From contig NZ_FPIP01000002.1 in the NCBI RefSeq assembly GCF_900119075.1, forward strand, positions 310,001 through 374,000: a DNA stretch of 64,000 nucleotides, given 5' to 3'. This document shows, piece after piece, positions 35,173 through 42,765 of this stretch. The notes under the pieces are model-generated. The model made no database searches, had not been told where the DNA came from, and was given only the letters and a program-made list of their open reading frames with translations. The position numbers and the translations under genes are program-made. Positions within the stretch are counted from its first letter, which is position 1, and every line of letters begins with the position of its first letter. The DNA comes from Ruminococcus flavefaciens. Its GTDB lineage: Bacteria > Bacillota > Clostridia > Oscillospirales > Ruminococcaceae.

Positions 35173-35446
35173 CCCTAAATACAAGAGCTTATCGAATGAA
35201 AAGAACTGCTCACAGGATTGATTTCGTATCATCTTGCGAGCAGTTATATTTTTTGATTATATGCCAAAATTTGGATTTATACATCAATTATACATCAATT
35301 GTGTTATTTTTTTCCTATTCTACCGCCTAATATCAGGGTGTGTTTTTGAATATCATAGAATTTTATGTTAACCGAGGTTTACAATATTCCAAAAACAACG
35401 TATATTAGCCAAATACCGCAGCCTTAAGGCTGCGATAAATCATTAA

Positions 35447-35605
35447 ATGGGATTTCCGTCTATGTTTACTTCGACCATGTTTTCATCTATAACTGTCAAT
35501 CGTCAGGGACATAGTTATCTAATAACAAACGACTGGTATCATAACAATGATAGAGCAAATCGAAAGCTGTTTAGTAAGTGGATAGTAAACAAACTTGGTC
35601 TTTAA
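35447..35605 (+). CDS. Possible 52-residue protein or gene tail
   Basis: Opens with ATG at 35447 immediately after an in-frame TAA, without a ribosome site. The product (NRQGHSYLITNDWYHNN in the middle) has aromatic-rich, ordered-looking content but no family I recognise. It may be the C-terminal scrap of a gene lost when the region rearranged. The gap 35255-35446 holds nothing else clear. Confidence 0.25.
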   Translation: MGFPSMFTSTMFSSITVNRQGHSYLITNDWYHNNDRANRKLFSKWIVNKLGL

Positions 35606-35665
35606 CTGTAATAATTGAATTCTTTTTGTACTAAGAACCGTCATGTGGCGGTTCTTTTTTATGTA

Positions 35666-35694
35666 TTTACATATTATTGGCGGTATGCTATAAT
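35666..35694 (+). promoter_or_regulatory. Promoter of the dehydrogenase/acyltransferase operon
   Basis: TTTACA (35666-35671), 17-bp spacer, TATAAT (35689-35694), 53 bp before the start. Confidence 0.75.
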
Positions 35695-35746
35695 TAAGAA
35701 AAGCAGTGGTATTTTACAACTCCGAAAACGAAAGGATATATGGGAT

Positions 35747-36508
35747 ATGGCGTCAATTGCGATTATTACAGGAGCTACTGGAGGTCTCGCGCTGGAATTT
35801 GTCAGAGAAGTATTGAAAGAAAAAGTGGACGAGATATGGACAGTTGCAAGAAATACTGAGAAACTGGACAAGCTGAAGAAACAGTTCGGGGATAAGGTGC
35901 GGGCAGTTAAATGCGATCTGTGCAAGGCTGATGATCTGGCTGCACTGAAAGAACTTATCAATGCAGAGAAGTCTGATATTAGGCTCCTTATCAACAATGC
36001 AGGTATGGGAGATATGGGCGAAAGCTGTGAGTTTTCAGATGAATATATTTCTAAGACCGTAGACCTGAACTGCAAAGCGGTATGTCTGCTGTGTAATTAT
36101 GCGATACCTTTTATGTCAAAGGGAGCAAGGATACTGAATATATCCTCAGCTTCATCATTCCAGCCTGTGCCGTACATAAACCTTTATGCGGCAAGCAAGG
36201 TATTTGTGCGGTCATATACACGCTCACTGAATGTGGAGCTTAAAAGCAAGGGCATAATCTGTACAGCAGTATGCCCCGGCTGGATAGACACTGATATGCT
36301 GAGCAAGGAATACAAAGGCAAGCCTGTGAAGTTCCCGGGACTTGTTTCTCCTAACAGAGTGGCAGTTCAGGCACTCCGTGATTCCGCAAAGGGGAAGGAT
36401 ATGTCAGTCTGCACGCTTTTTGTCAAGTACGAGCACTTACTCAGCAAGATCCTTCCGCAGAAGCTGCTTATGAAAATATGGATGTATGGGATAAGGGATT
36501 ATGTATAA
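35747..36508 (+). CDS. Short-chain dehydrogenase/reductase
   Basis: 253 residues from the ATG at 35747; the longer frame from 35615 crosses the promoter. TGATGGLA (about 8-15) is the dinucleotide-binding loop, INNAG (about 83-87) the structural motif, and YAASK (about 146-150) the catalytic Tyr and Lys with Ser about 13 residues before. Overlaps the next gene by 8 bp, so the two are one operon. An acyl or ketone substrate handed to or from the acyltransferase is a reasonable guess; cofactor and substrate are not readable. Confidence 0.85.
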   Translation: MASIAIITGATGGLALEFVREVLKEKVDEIWTVARNTEKLDKLKKQFGDKVRAVKCDLCKADDLAALKELINAEKSDIRLLINNAGMGDMGESCEFSDEYISKTVDLNCKAVCLLCNYAIPFMSKGARILNISSASSFQPVPYINLYAASKVFVRSYTRSLNVELKSKGIICTAVCPGWIDTDMLSKEYKGKPVKFPGLVSPNRVAVQALRDSAKGKDMSVCTLFVKYEHLLSKILPQKLLMKIWMYGIRDYV

Positions 36509-37703
36509 GATAGAGACAGAGCGCGGCGACCTTTTTGATGTGAATATGATGATAGCTATGCAGATAAAAGTGTTCGGTAAAGCCAGTGAAGCTGAACTGA
36601 CAGAAGCCTTTAGAGCTGCTGCTCAAGCCTTTGAGATACTTAACTGCAAGGTGGTCATAGACCAGAAGGGCGATGCTTTTTATGATAATTGCGGGGATCC
36701 GATGAACCGCATAGTTTTTCGTGATTTCAAGCTCGAAGAGCTGATACAGGAGCAGGAACGCATAAGGTTCAGATTAGAGAATGGGGAGTTCCTGCGCTGT
36801 TTTGTTTCTTATGACAATGCCCATGAAATGAAGCTTTGTTTCCTTATGCATCATCTTGGCGGCGACGGAAAGTCTCTCTGCTACTTCATTGAAGCATTTA
36901 TGAAAAGCCTCAGCGGCGAAAAATGCGAGTATCGCAAAATAAAACTGCTGAACAACGAGACACTACCGAACACATCAAAGCTGTCTTTTCTGGCTTCATT
37001 ATTAACGAAGGTGTACAACAGGAAATGGCGGAAGCAGCGTAGGATCTTCGGCTTTGATGATATGGAAACGGCGTATAAAAGCTTTTGGAAGTCACATAAA
37101 ACAACGGTGAAAAACGTTGTGACTGAGAGCAGCGAGCTCAGCCAAAAGCTTAAAGAATGCAAAGCAAACAAGATAGGCTTTACTTCATATACTATCGCAG
37201 AAATGATACAGGATATACCGCAGCCGCAGGAGATAGGACTTGCAGTAGACGGCAGACAGGACGGCAACAGAACAATGAGCAATCAGGCAACGGGTATAGC
37301 TGTCATATACAGGTATGACAAGGGAAAGACGCTTGCTGAGAATGCTGCTGTTATTGACAGAGCAATGAAGAAAAAGCTGAGCGATGAAAATTATAAATAC
37401 CTCGTACTGCGTTTTATGAGTGCATTTGAACCTACACTGGTTGATGCTGTAAATCTGGAATTTGCAGGATATTTTCATAGCAAAATCACGGAAAGGCTTG
37501 CGAAAATACTGGGCTACGGGCAGAATACCAAGGATCTGAGCATAACAAATCTGACAAGGGTCGATATACCCACTGATTACGGTGAGTACAGGCTTACCGA
37601 CCTCATTTTTGTGCCTCCCGTCGTATCTTACGGTAAAAATATAATCGGTATGGTCACAGTCGGTGACCATCTGAACACAACATATCATCATTATTTGAAG
37701 TGA
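36501..37703 (+). CDS. Condensation-fold acyltransferase (HHxxxDG)
   Basis: 400 residues. MHHLGGDGKSL (about 116-126) is the HHxxxDG active site of the chloramphenicol-acetyltransferase/NRPS-condensation/PapA superfamily. Length fits a stand-alone condensation-like enzyme. The C-terminal part has GLAVDGRQDGNRTMSNQATG, resembling the DFGWG-side region. It would join an acyl or aminoacyl group to an alcohol or amine. Translationally coupled to the dehydrogenase. An AMP-dependent ligase lies 3.2 kb away on the other strand. No carrier protein gene is seen nearby. Confidence 0.7.
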   Translation: MYKIETERGDLFDVNMMIAMQIKVFGKASEAELTEAFRAAAQAFEILNCKVVIDQKGDAFYDNCGDPMNRIVFRDFKLEELIQEQERIRFRLENGEFLRCFVSYDNAHEMKLCFLMHHLGGDGKSLCYFIEAFMKSLSGEKCEYRKIKLLNNETLPNTSKLSFLASLLTKVYNRKWRKQRRIFGFDDMETAYKSFWKSHKTTVKNVVTESSELSQKLKECKANKIGFTSYTIAEMIQDIPQPQEIGLAVDGRQDGNRTMSNQATGIAVIYRYDKGKTLAENAAVIDRAMKKKLSDENYKYLVLRFMSAFEPTLVDAVNLEFAGYFHSKITERLAKILGYGQNTKDLSITNLTRVDIPTDYGEYRLTDLIFVPPVVSYGKNIIGMVTVGDHLNTTYHHYLK

Positions 37704-37895
37704 TGATCAGCATTCTGACGCTGTACTGAAAAATGCATCTCTTTTTGAATTTGCTTGAATATAGATCCAAATAGACAGGTGCTTTTTACAACTCTGAAAT
37801 TGCTATTATTAGAAGCGCGTCCGATTGTCCGTTTTTTGTACAAAAGAAACTCGCCCTTCACGGGTGAGCTGTGTTATTATATACTTGGTTTGTAG

Positions 37896-37924
37896 TTGAT
37901 TTTGAAACGTGTAAGGTGTATAAT
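37896..37924 (+). promoter_or_regulatory. Promoter of the kptA operon
   Basis: TTGATT (37896-37901), 17-bp spacer, TATAAT (37919-37924), 46 bp from the start. Confidence 0.65.
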
Positions 37925-37969
37925 TGATATAATAAGAGCAGCACATCAGAAGGGAGATGCAGAATAATT

Positions 37970-38533
37970 ATGAAGCAAATGGACGAAATATCAAAATATC
38001 TTTGCTTACTGCTGCGTCATCAGCCTGAAAAGGCGGAACTCGATATGGATAAACACGGTTGGGTATCGGTTGAACAGCTCATAAGCGGCATTAATCGTCA
38101 CAGCCAATACCATATTGACCGCACTATGCTGGAAAGCATAGTATCTGCCGATAAAAAGGGCAGATACCGCTTTGACGACGAGCATAAGAAGATCAAGTGC
38201 TGTCAGGGACATTCTATCCCTAGGGTAGAGCCTGAACTGAATTACTGTGAACCGCCTGAGTTTCTCTATCACGGAACTACAACAAAGGCACTTGAAGCTA
38301 TCGAAGAAAGCGGAGCTATAAAGAAAATGAAGCGCCACGCTGTACATATGCAGGCTGATATAGGCAAAGCATGGCAGTCAGCCGAGCGTTGGCATAAAAC
38401 TCCCGTAGTACTGAAAATTGCTGCTTCGGAAATGGCACGTGACGGCTACACGTTCGGAGTAACTGAGAATGAAGTCTGGTGTACAGAAGAAGTACCTGTG
38501 AAGTATATTTGTGAAAGAGGATACAGTAAATAA
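37970..38533 (+). CDS. kptA: RNA 2'-phosphotransferase KptA/Tpt1
   Basis: 187 residues, the usual bacterial size. KYLCLLLRHQPEKAELD (about 8-24) and GWVSVEQLI form the winged-helix N-terminus. FLYHGTTTKALEAI (about 98-111) and TENEVWCTEEVPVKYI are the NAD-binding ADP-ribosyltransferase-like part. The enzyme moves a 2'-phosphate from RNA to NAD; its purpose in bacteria without tRNA splicing is unclear. First gene of a four-gene run with close spacing. Ribosome site is AGAAGGGAG. Confidence 0.92.
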   Translation: MKQMDEISKYLCLLLRHQPEKAELDMDKHGWVSVEQLISGINRHSQYHIDRTMLESIVSADKKGRYRFDDEHKKIKCCQGHSIPRVEPELNYCEPPEFLYHGTTTKALEAIEESGAIKKMKRHAVHMQADIGKAWQSAERWHKTPVVLKIAASEMARDGYTFGVTENEVWCTEEVPVKYICERGYSK

Positions 38534-38556
38534 TGTGTGTAAAGGGGAAATAAACA

Positions 38557-39339
38557 ATGTGGGACGACCGCAGCTATGACACGCCAATAAACAGAAGATT
38601 TCCTGAGGCGAGCCATATTGATGTGCCTGAGGGAGTAACTGATATTGGGTATTTGGAATTATCAAATTATAAGAAACTGGAATCTGTTTCTCTGCCACAA
38701 AGTTTGAAAACCATTGGCTACTGTGCATTTCTTGGCTGTGAGAATTTAAAGGAAATACGTATTCCCGATGGTGTCACGACTATATATGAAGGTGCATTCC
38801 GCGATTGCAAGTCACTTCGTGCAATAGAACTTCCCGACAGCGTACAGGATATACGTCGTATGATATTTGCAGGGTGTACATCGCTGGAATCGGTCAAGCT
38901 TTCGTCAGTATTAACGAGTATTGGTGAATATACATTTTCAGACTGTAAATCACTTCATACAGTGGAGCTTCCGTCTGCTTTGAAGAAAATAATACATAAT
39001 GCATTTCAAGGCTGTTCATCGCTGACTGAGATCAGTATTCCCGAGAATGTTGAGGAGATATGGTTCGAGGCATTTTTGAACTGTTCTTACTTAAAAACGT
39101 TGCGTATGCCAATCAGTCTGAGATCATTTGGAAGAGCTGCACTGCAAGGCTGCGACACACTTGAGAAAATTGAATTATACGGCGAATTTCCAAAAGATAA
39201 ATCTCTCCCTGAATGGCTGGCAACATTGGTGTCTGATAAGTGCGGCAGCACCTGCGAGATCATTCTGGAAGGTAAGCGAATAACGCCAGAATTTTATCAA
39301 AGCTTTTTGGAAGAAAAGGATAAGAGTTATGAAAAATAA
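38557..39339 (+). CDS. BspA-type leucine-rich repeat protein (LRR_5)
   Basis: 260 residues. About eight 23-residue repeats of the form IPDGVTTIYEGAFRDCKSL, each with a conserved Cys near its end, fill residues 20-205. There is no signal peptide, so unlike most BspA proteins it should stay in the cytoplasm. Residues 205-260 are a non-repeat tail. It lies 23 bp after kptA and overlaps the next gene by 11 bp. A protein-binding scaffold is the most that can be said. Confidence 0.8.
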   Translation: MWDDRSYDTPINRRFPEASHIDVPEGVTDIGYLELSNYKKLESVSLPQSLKTIGYCAFLGCENLKEIRIPDGVTTIYEGAFRDCKSLRAIELPDSVQDIRRMIFAGCTSLESVKLSSVLTSIGEYTFSDCKSLHTVELPSALKKIIHNAFQGCSSLTEISIPENVEEIWFEAFLNCSYLKTLRMPISLRSFGRAALQGCDTLEKIELYGEFPKDKSLPEWLATLVSDKCGSTCEIILEGKRITPEFYQSFLEEKDKSYEK

Positions 39340-39637
39340 AAAACAAGGCAATAACTGGACAGCTTACTATGATAATGATACGAAACGATACTTTGCGGAA
39401 ATAATGTACACCAGCCGTGAGGGGCGTGAGCAGTATGATTATGAGATTACTCAGGATATTTACGCCCGTCTCGGTACATTCAGCGATGATGTCGACAACG
39501 AGAGACTTATCAAAACAGGCAAGAGTATATATTCTTTTGAAAACACGATGTATGGCACTCTCGGTCCTGAGAGAACGGTCTGGGATGAAGAAGCTAATGA
39601 AACAATGAATAAGTGCGTGAAGAAAAACAATGACTGA
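39329..39637 (+). CDS. Hypothetical protein, 102 residues
   Basis: Not recognised. Residues 10-60 (NWTAYYDNDTKRYFAEI and following) look like a small alpha/beta protein; the rest is polar. It overlaps both neighbours (11 bp and 8 bp), which supports it being a real gene translated by coupling. Its ribosome site, AAGAG, is weak. Confidence 0.6.
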   Translation: MKNKKQGNNWTAYYDNDTKRYFAEIMYTSREGREQYDYEITQDIYARLGTFSDDVDNERLIKTGKSIYSFENTMYGTLGPERTVWDEEANETMNKCVKKNND

Positions 39638-40529
39638 TAAAGCTTATTTTCATCTTCCTGGGCTGTTTGAGTTCTATGACCTGTATAGTGTATTTCTGCC
39701 GCTGTACCGAGAGCACCGTGAATACTTCTATGACTGGTGCGAAATAGCATCTGTCTATGGTGCTCCCGCTGACTGTATCTGGGGCGGAGGACGTGTCGGA
39801 TTCGGCGAATATGAAGCTGAAGATGTGCTCGCACTTATGAATGAATACAATATTTCTTCAAGGCTCACTTTCAGCAATTCGCTTTTAAAACCTGAACATC
39901 TCACCGACAGGAAATGCAATGCCCTGTGTGAGCTTTTTGCCGGAAGCAAAGGTGTACAGAACGGTGTGATAATCTATTCTGATCTTCTGCTTGAACATAT
40001 TAAAAATAATTATCCCGATCTTTATTTCGTTTCCTCGACTACAAAGGTTCAGACTGATTTTGATGAGTTTTTAAAGGAAACAGAACGGAGTGATTTTAAA
40101 TATGTTATTCCTGATTTCAGGCTGAATAAGATGTTCAGTAAACTTGATACACTATCACAGGTTCAGAAAGATAAAGTGGAATTTCTGTGCAATGAATGCT
40201 GCTCGTTTTACTGCACAGACAGAAAAGCTTGCTACGAAAATGTAAGCCGGAAAAATCTCGGAGAAAACTGTCCCGAGCACATCTGTACGGCACCGGATGC
40301 CAAGGACGGATATCGTTTTTCAAAGGCGATGAAAAATCCCGGATTTATCAGTATAGATGACATAATCAACACATATTTGCCCCTCGGTTTTTCTAATTTC
40401 AAAATAGAAGGCAGGGGACTGGGAAGTGCAGTCAATTTTGAATTCCTGCTTTATTATCTCACAAAGCCGGAATATCAGCTTACTGTCCGTGAAGAGATCT
40501 ATCTCGACAGTATGCTGGATTTGTTCTGA
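39630..40529 (+). CDS. U32-peptidase-like TIM-barrel protein with Cys cluster
   Basis: 299 residues. FKIEGRGLGSAVNFE (about 252-266) matches the hallmark of the U32 family. A Cys-rich stretch (CNECCSFYC, then CTDRKAC, ENCPEHIC; about 190-225) resembles the iron-sulfur-binding cysteines of UbiU/UbiV-type members. The N-terminus has IWGGGRVGFG. U32 members act in RNA hydroxylation, ubiquinone synthesis or as proteases, so the activity is open. Last gene of the kptA operon, ending before a terminator at 40549. Confidence 0.5.
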   Translation: MTDKAYFHLPGLFEFYDLYSVFLPLYREHREYFYDWCEIASVYGAPADCIWGGGRVGFGEYEAEDVLALMNEYNISSRLTFSNSLLKPEHLTDRKCNALCELFAGSKGVQNGVIIYSDLLLEHIKNNYPDLYFVSSTTKVQTDFDEFLKETERSDFKYVIPDFRLNKMFSKLDTLSQVQKDKVEFLCNECCSFYCTDRKACYENVSRKNLGENCPEHICTAPDAKDGYRFSKAMKNPGFISIDDIINTYLPLGFSNFKIEGRGLGSAVNFEFLLYYLTKPEYQLTVREEIYLDSMLDLF

Positions 40530-40548
40530 ATAAAACAAAAAGCTCCAT

Positions 40549-40571
40549 GTGTCATTTACACATGGAGCTTG
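40549..40571 (+). terminator. Hairpin after the kptA operon
   Basis: AGCTCCATGTG pairs perfectly with CACATGGAGCT around a short loop. A second, stronger one follows at 40686-40720. Confidence 0.6.
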
Positions 40572-40685
40572 AATCACAAAGCCCAAAACAGTTTTACATA
40601 TATTTTGATGATATGATTGTTTTGACAAAGTCCGAAAAATAGCTGTTTTCGGGTGTCATCTTTTTAGAGATGAACTTACATATCG

Positions 40686-40720
40686 GAACCCTTATTTTAA
40701 TACAAAATAAGGGTTCTTTT
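40686..40720 (+). terminator. Strong rho-independent terminator
   Basis: AACCCTTATTTT pairs with AAAATAAGGGTT and is followed by CTTTTTTAT. The 110 bp between the two hairpins hold no ORF. The gap 40721-40859 shows nothing. Confidence 0.8.
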
Positions 40721-40859
40721 TTATGTCCGTAAAAGCTGTAAGTATAGGGGAATATGGCTATATGCCGTTTTCTTTTGGCTGTGTAAGGGATGTTTATAAT
40801 GGTGGGATTTACATGAAATTTGCAGTATTTCTTTGTTCAGATAATAACGCATTAAAAAG

Positions 40860-40916
40860 CCTGAATCCGTGTGGGGGGGGGAGCCCATTTCAGGCAATCA
40901 GTCTCACGGATTCAGG
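40860..40916 (-). terminator. Terminator of the AMP-dependent ligase gene
   Basis: CCTGAATCCGTG (40860-40871) pairs with CACGGATTCAGG (40905-40916); on the minus strand CTTTTTAAT follows. The 33-nt loop contains a run of nine G (plus strand, 40873-40881), unusual for this AT-rich intergenic DNA. Confidence 0.7.
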
Positions 40917-40927
40917 ATATAATTATC

Positions 40928-42415
40928 TTATCTGTAAAATTTTCTGTTCATCTTTCCGTTGTAGGTTCTTGCAACCTCATCAACCTCTTCGATCTTATTA
41001 GGAGTTTTGTAAGGCTCAAGGCTGTGTGAAAGCTGACGGCGGATTTCGTATGCATCCATAGTGCCCTTTTCTTTCATTACAACAAGAAGTTTAAGTGAAT
41101 TGCCGTAAAGCTCATTTTTTTCTGCGATACAGATACAATCCTTTATTCCTTCAATGCGGATAGCGGCTGACTCAACCTCCTCCGGCGCAACTTTAAGTCC
41201 GCCTGTGTTGATAACATCATCAGCACGTCCTTTTACAAATACAAAGCCGTTTTCATCAACATAGCCGAAATCATTTGTATAGACTATTCCGTCTTCAAGA
41301 ATTTCAGCTGTAAGCTCAGGCTCGTTGTAGTAGCCTTTCATTACTGAATTGCTTCTGAATGCAAGTTTGCCCATGTTTTCCTTAGATGATTTTATTGGCT
41401 TACGCTCATCATCTACAACAATTGCTTCATTATTCGGCAAAAGCTGTCCTATGCAGTATTCAAGACCTTTATGTTTATTGAAAACAAGATTTGAGAGAAT
41501 ACCTGCCTCAGATGAACCGTATGCGTTGTGAAAATTAGTATTTGGGAGCAATTTCATTGAAAGCTCCTTGTCATGCTCAAGCAATGGTGCTGTACCGAGC
41601 TTGATGTCGCCTATTTTGTCAGCATATTTTGCGAATTCATCAGGTACCATAGTTATAAGGATTCTGAGATTTGCGGGAACAAGTGAAAGGACCAATTTTT
41701 CACACGGATAGTCAAGTGCCTTGAAGTATGCCTTTAAATCAGCCATTCCACGAAGGATGTAAACTGTTCCTCCGCTGCGGAGCATTCCTCCTGTTTCCCA
41801 TATTCCCTTTGCGTGATTAAGCGGAGTAGGGGTAATAAACACACCATGCTCAGCGTAGTACTTCATATCAAGGAAATCAGCGATTTTTTGTTCAGATGCA
41901 CCCATTGCTTTGAATGAAATTTCAACACCCTTTGATGCGCCTGTTGTACCTGTTGTAAACATGATGATCTGTGTGTCATTTTCAGACGGAAATTCAAGAC
42001 CGCTCATGTCATCTGCAAGTGAGCTGCTTTTTGAACGAATTTCCTGCATTGAGAAATATTTCAGATTATCAGGTAAATCATTTATGGCAATTCTTTCGGA
42101 AATAACAGCGACTGTTTTCAATTTTAAGGAAACTTGTACTGTTGAACTTGATGGCATATTTTGTTCAAGAGCACATGGAACAGCGCCTGCAAGCTGTAAT
42201 CCGTAGTAGCAGATTAAATAGCTCGAACTCTGTGCAGCTTTTATGGCGACCAAATCTCCCTTATTTATGCCGTTTTCTCTGAAAAAATGAGCTGCTCTGC
42301 AGATTTCTTTCCAGAATTCTGAATATGTAAGCTGTTCTTTATTTGATATAACAGCAATTCGATTGGATTTTGCAACTGCGTAACCAGAAATTACGCTAAG
42401 AATGGTATTATTCAT
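40928..42415 (-). CDS. AMP-dependent synthetase/ligase (acyl-activating enzyme)
   Basis: 495 residues. MFTTGTTGASKGVEI (about 154-168) is the ATP-binding P-loop-like A3 motif; NAYGSSEAG (about 293-301) A5; FVKGRADDVINTGGLKVAPEEVE (about 395-417) A7-A8; the catalytic Lys is in NGKMNRKFYR at the C-terminus. The family makes acyl- or aminoacyl-AMP and often the CoA thioester. Substrate cannot be told. It may feed the condensation-fold enzyme at 36501-37703, which is inference from distance alone. RBS AAAGGAG; strong promoter at 42527-42555. Confidence 0.85.
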   Translation of the reverse strand: MNNTILSVISGYAVAKSNRIAVISNKEQLTYSEFWKEICRAAHFFRENGINKGDLVAIKAAQSSSYLICYYGLQLAGAVPCALEQNMPSSSTVQVSLKLKTVAVISERIAINDLPDNLKYFSMQEIRSKSSSLADDMSGLEFPSENDTQIIMFTTGTTGASKGVEISFKAMGASEQKIADFLDMKYYAEHGVFITPTPLNHAKGIWETGGMLRSGGTVYILRGMADLKAYFKALDYPCEKLVLSLVPANLRILITMVPDEFAKYADKIGDIKLGTAPLLEHDKELSMKLLPNTNFHNAYGSSEAGILSNLVFNKHKGLEYCIGQLLPNNEAIVVDDERKPIKSSKENMGKLAFRSNSVMKGYYNEPELTAEILEDGIVYTNDFGYVDENGFVFVKGRADDVINTGGLKVAPEEVESAAIRIEGIKDCICIAEKNELYGNSLKLLVVMKEKGTMDAYEIRRQLSHSLEPYKTPNKIEEVDEVARTYNGKMNRKFYR

Positions 42416-42526
42416 TTTAGCTCCTTTATAGATATTTGTGCTGATTAAGCTATGTGTCTATGGATTGATTAAGTTCCCACACTCAATCAAACATTATATA
42501 GCAGTATCTGCACACAACACGTTTAC

Positions 42527-42555
42527 ATTATATCATTGAGCAATCATTTTGTCAA
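42527..42555 (-). promoter_or_regulatory. Consensus sigma-A promoter of the ligase gene
   Basis: Minus strand: TTGACA (42550-42555), 17-bp spacer, TATAAT (42527-42532). Both boxes are exact consensus. A 110-nt leader follows. Confidence 0.85.
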
Positions 42556-42726
42556 GAAGTGATTATAAAAATCACGATCATATGCAGTGGATAGTAAATA
42601 TAGAAGAATCAGCGATTGATTTTCTTTTTCAATGGAGTGCTGCTGCGGTCAAGCTCTCCGCTGTAAAGATGTATCGGTATCAGAGCGAGGAGCGCACCAT
42701 AATTGAAAGAGAAAGCTGCAAAAGAA

Positions 42727-42752
42727 AGGACTCTGTTTAACACAGAGTCCTT
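42727..42752 (-). terminator. Terminator of the wall-anchored lectin gene
   Basis: AAAGGACTCTG pairs with CAGAGTCCTTT around a 7-nt loop, 14 bp past the stop. The stretch 42556-42726 has one plus-strand ORF of 63 codons, not convincing. Confidence 0.75.
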
Positions 42753-42765
42753 TGCATTTCAGGTC

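Noticed and set aside
42549-42740. Plus-strand ORF of 63 codons overlapping the ligase promoter
   Set aside because: No ribosome site and no recognisable motif; it covers the antisense promoter at 42527-42555 and a terminator. A decayed gene cannot be excluded.
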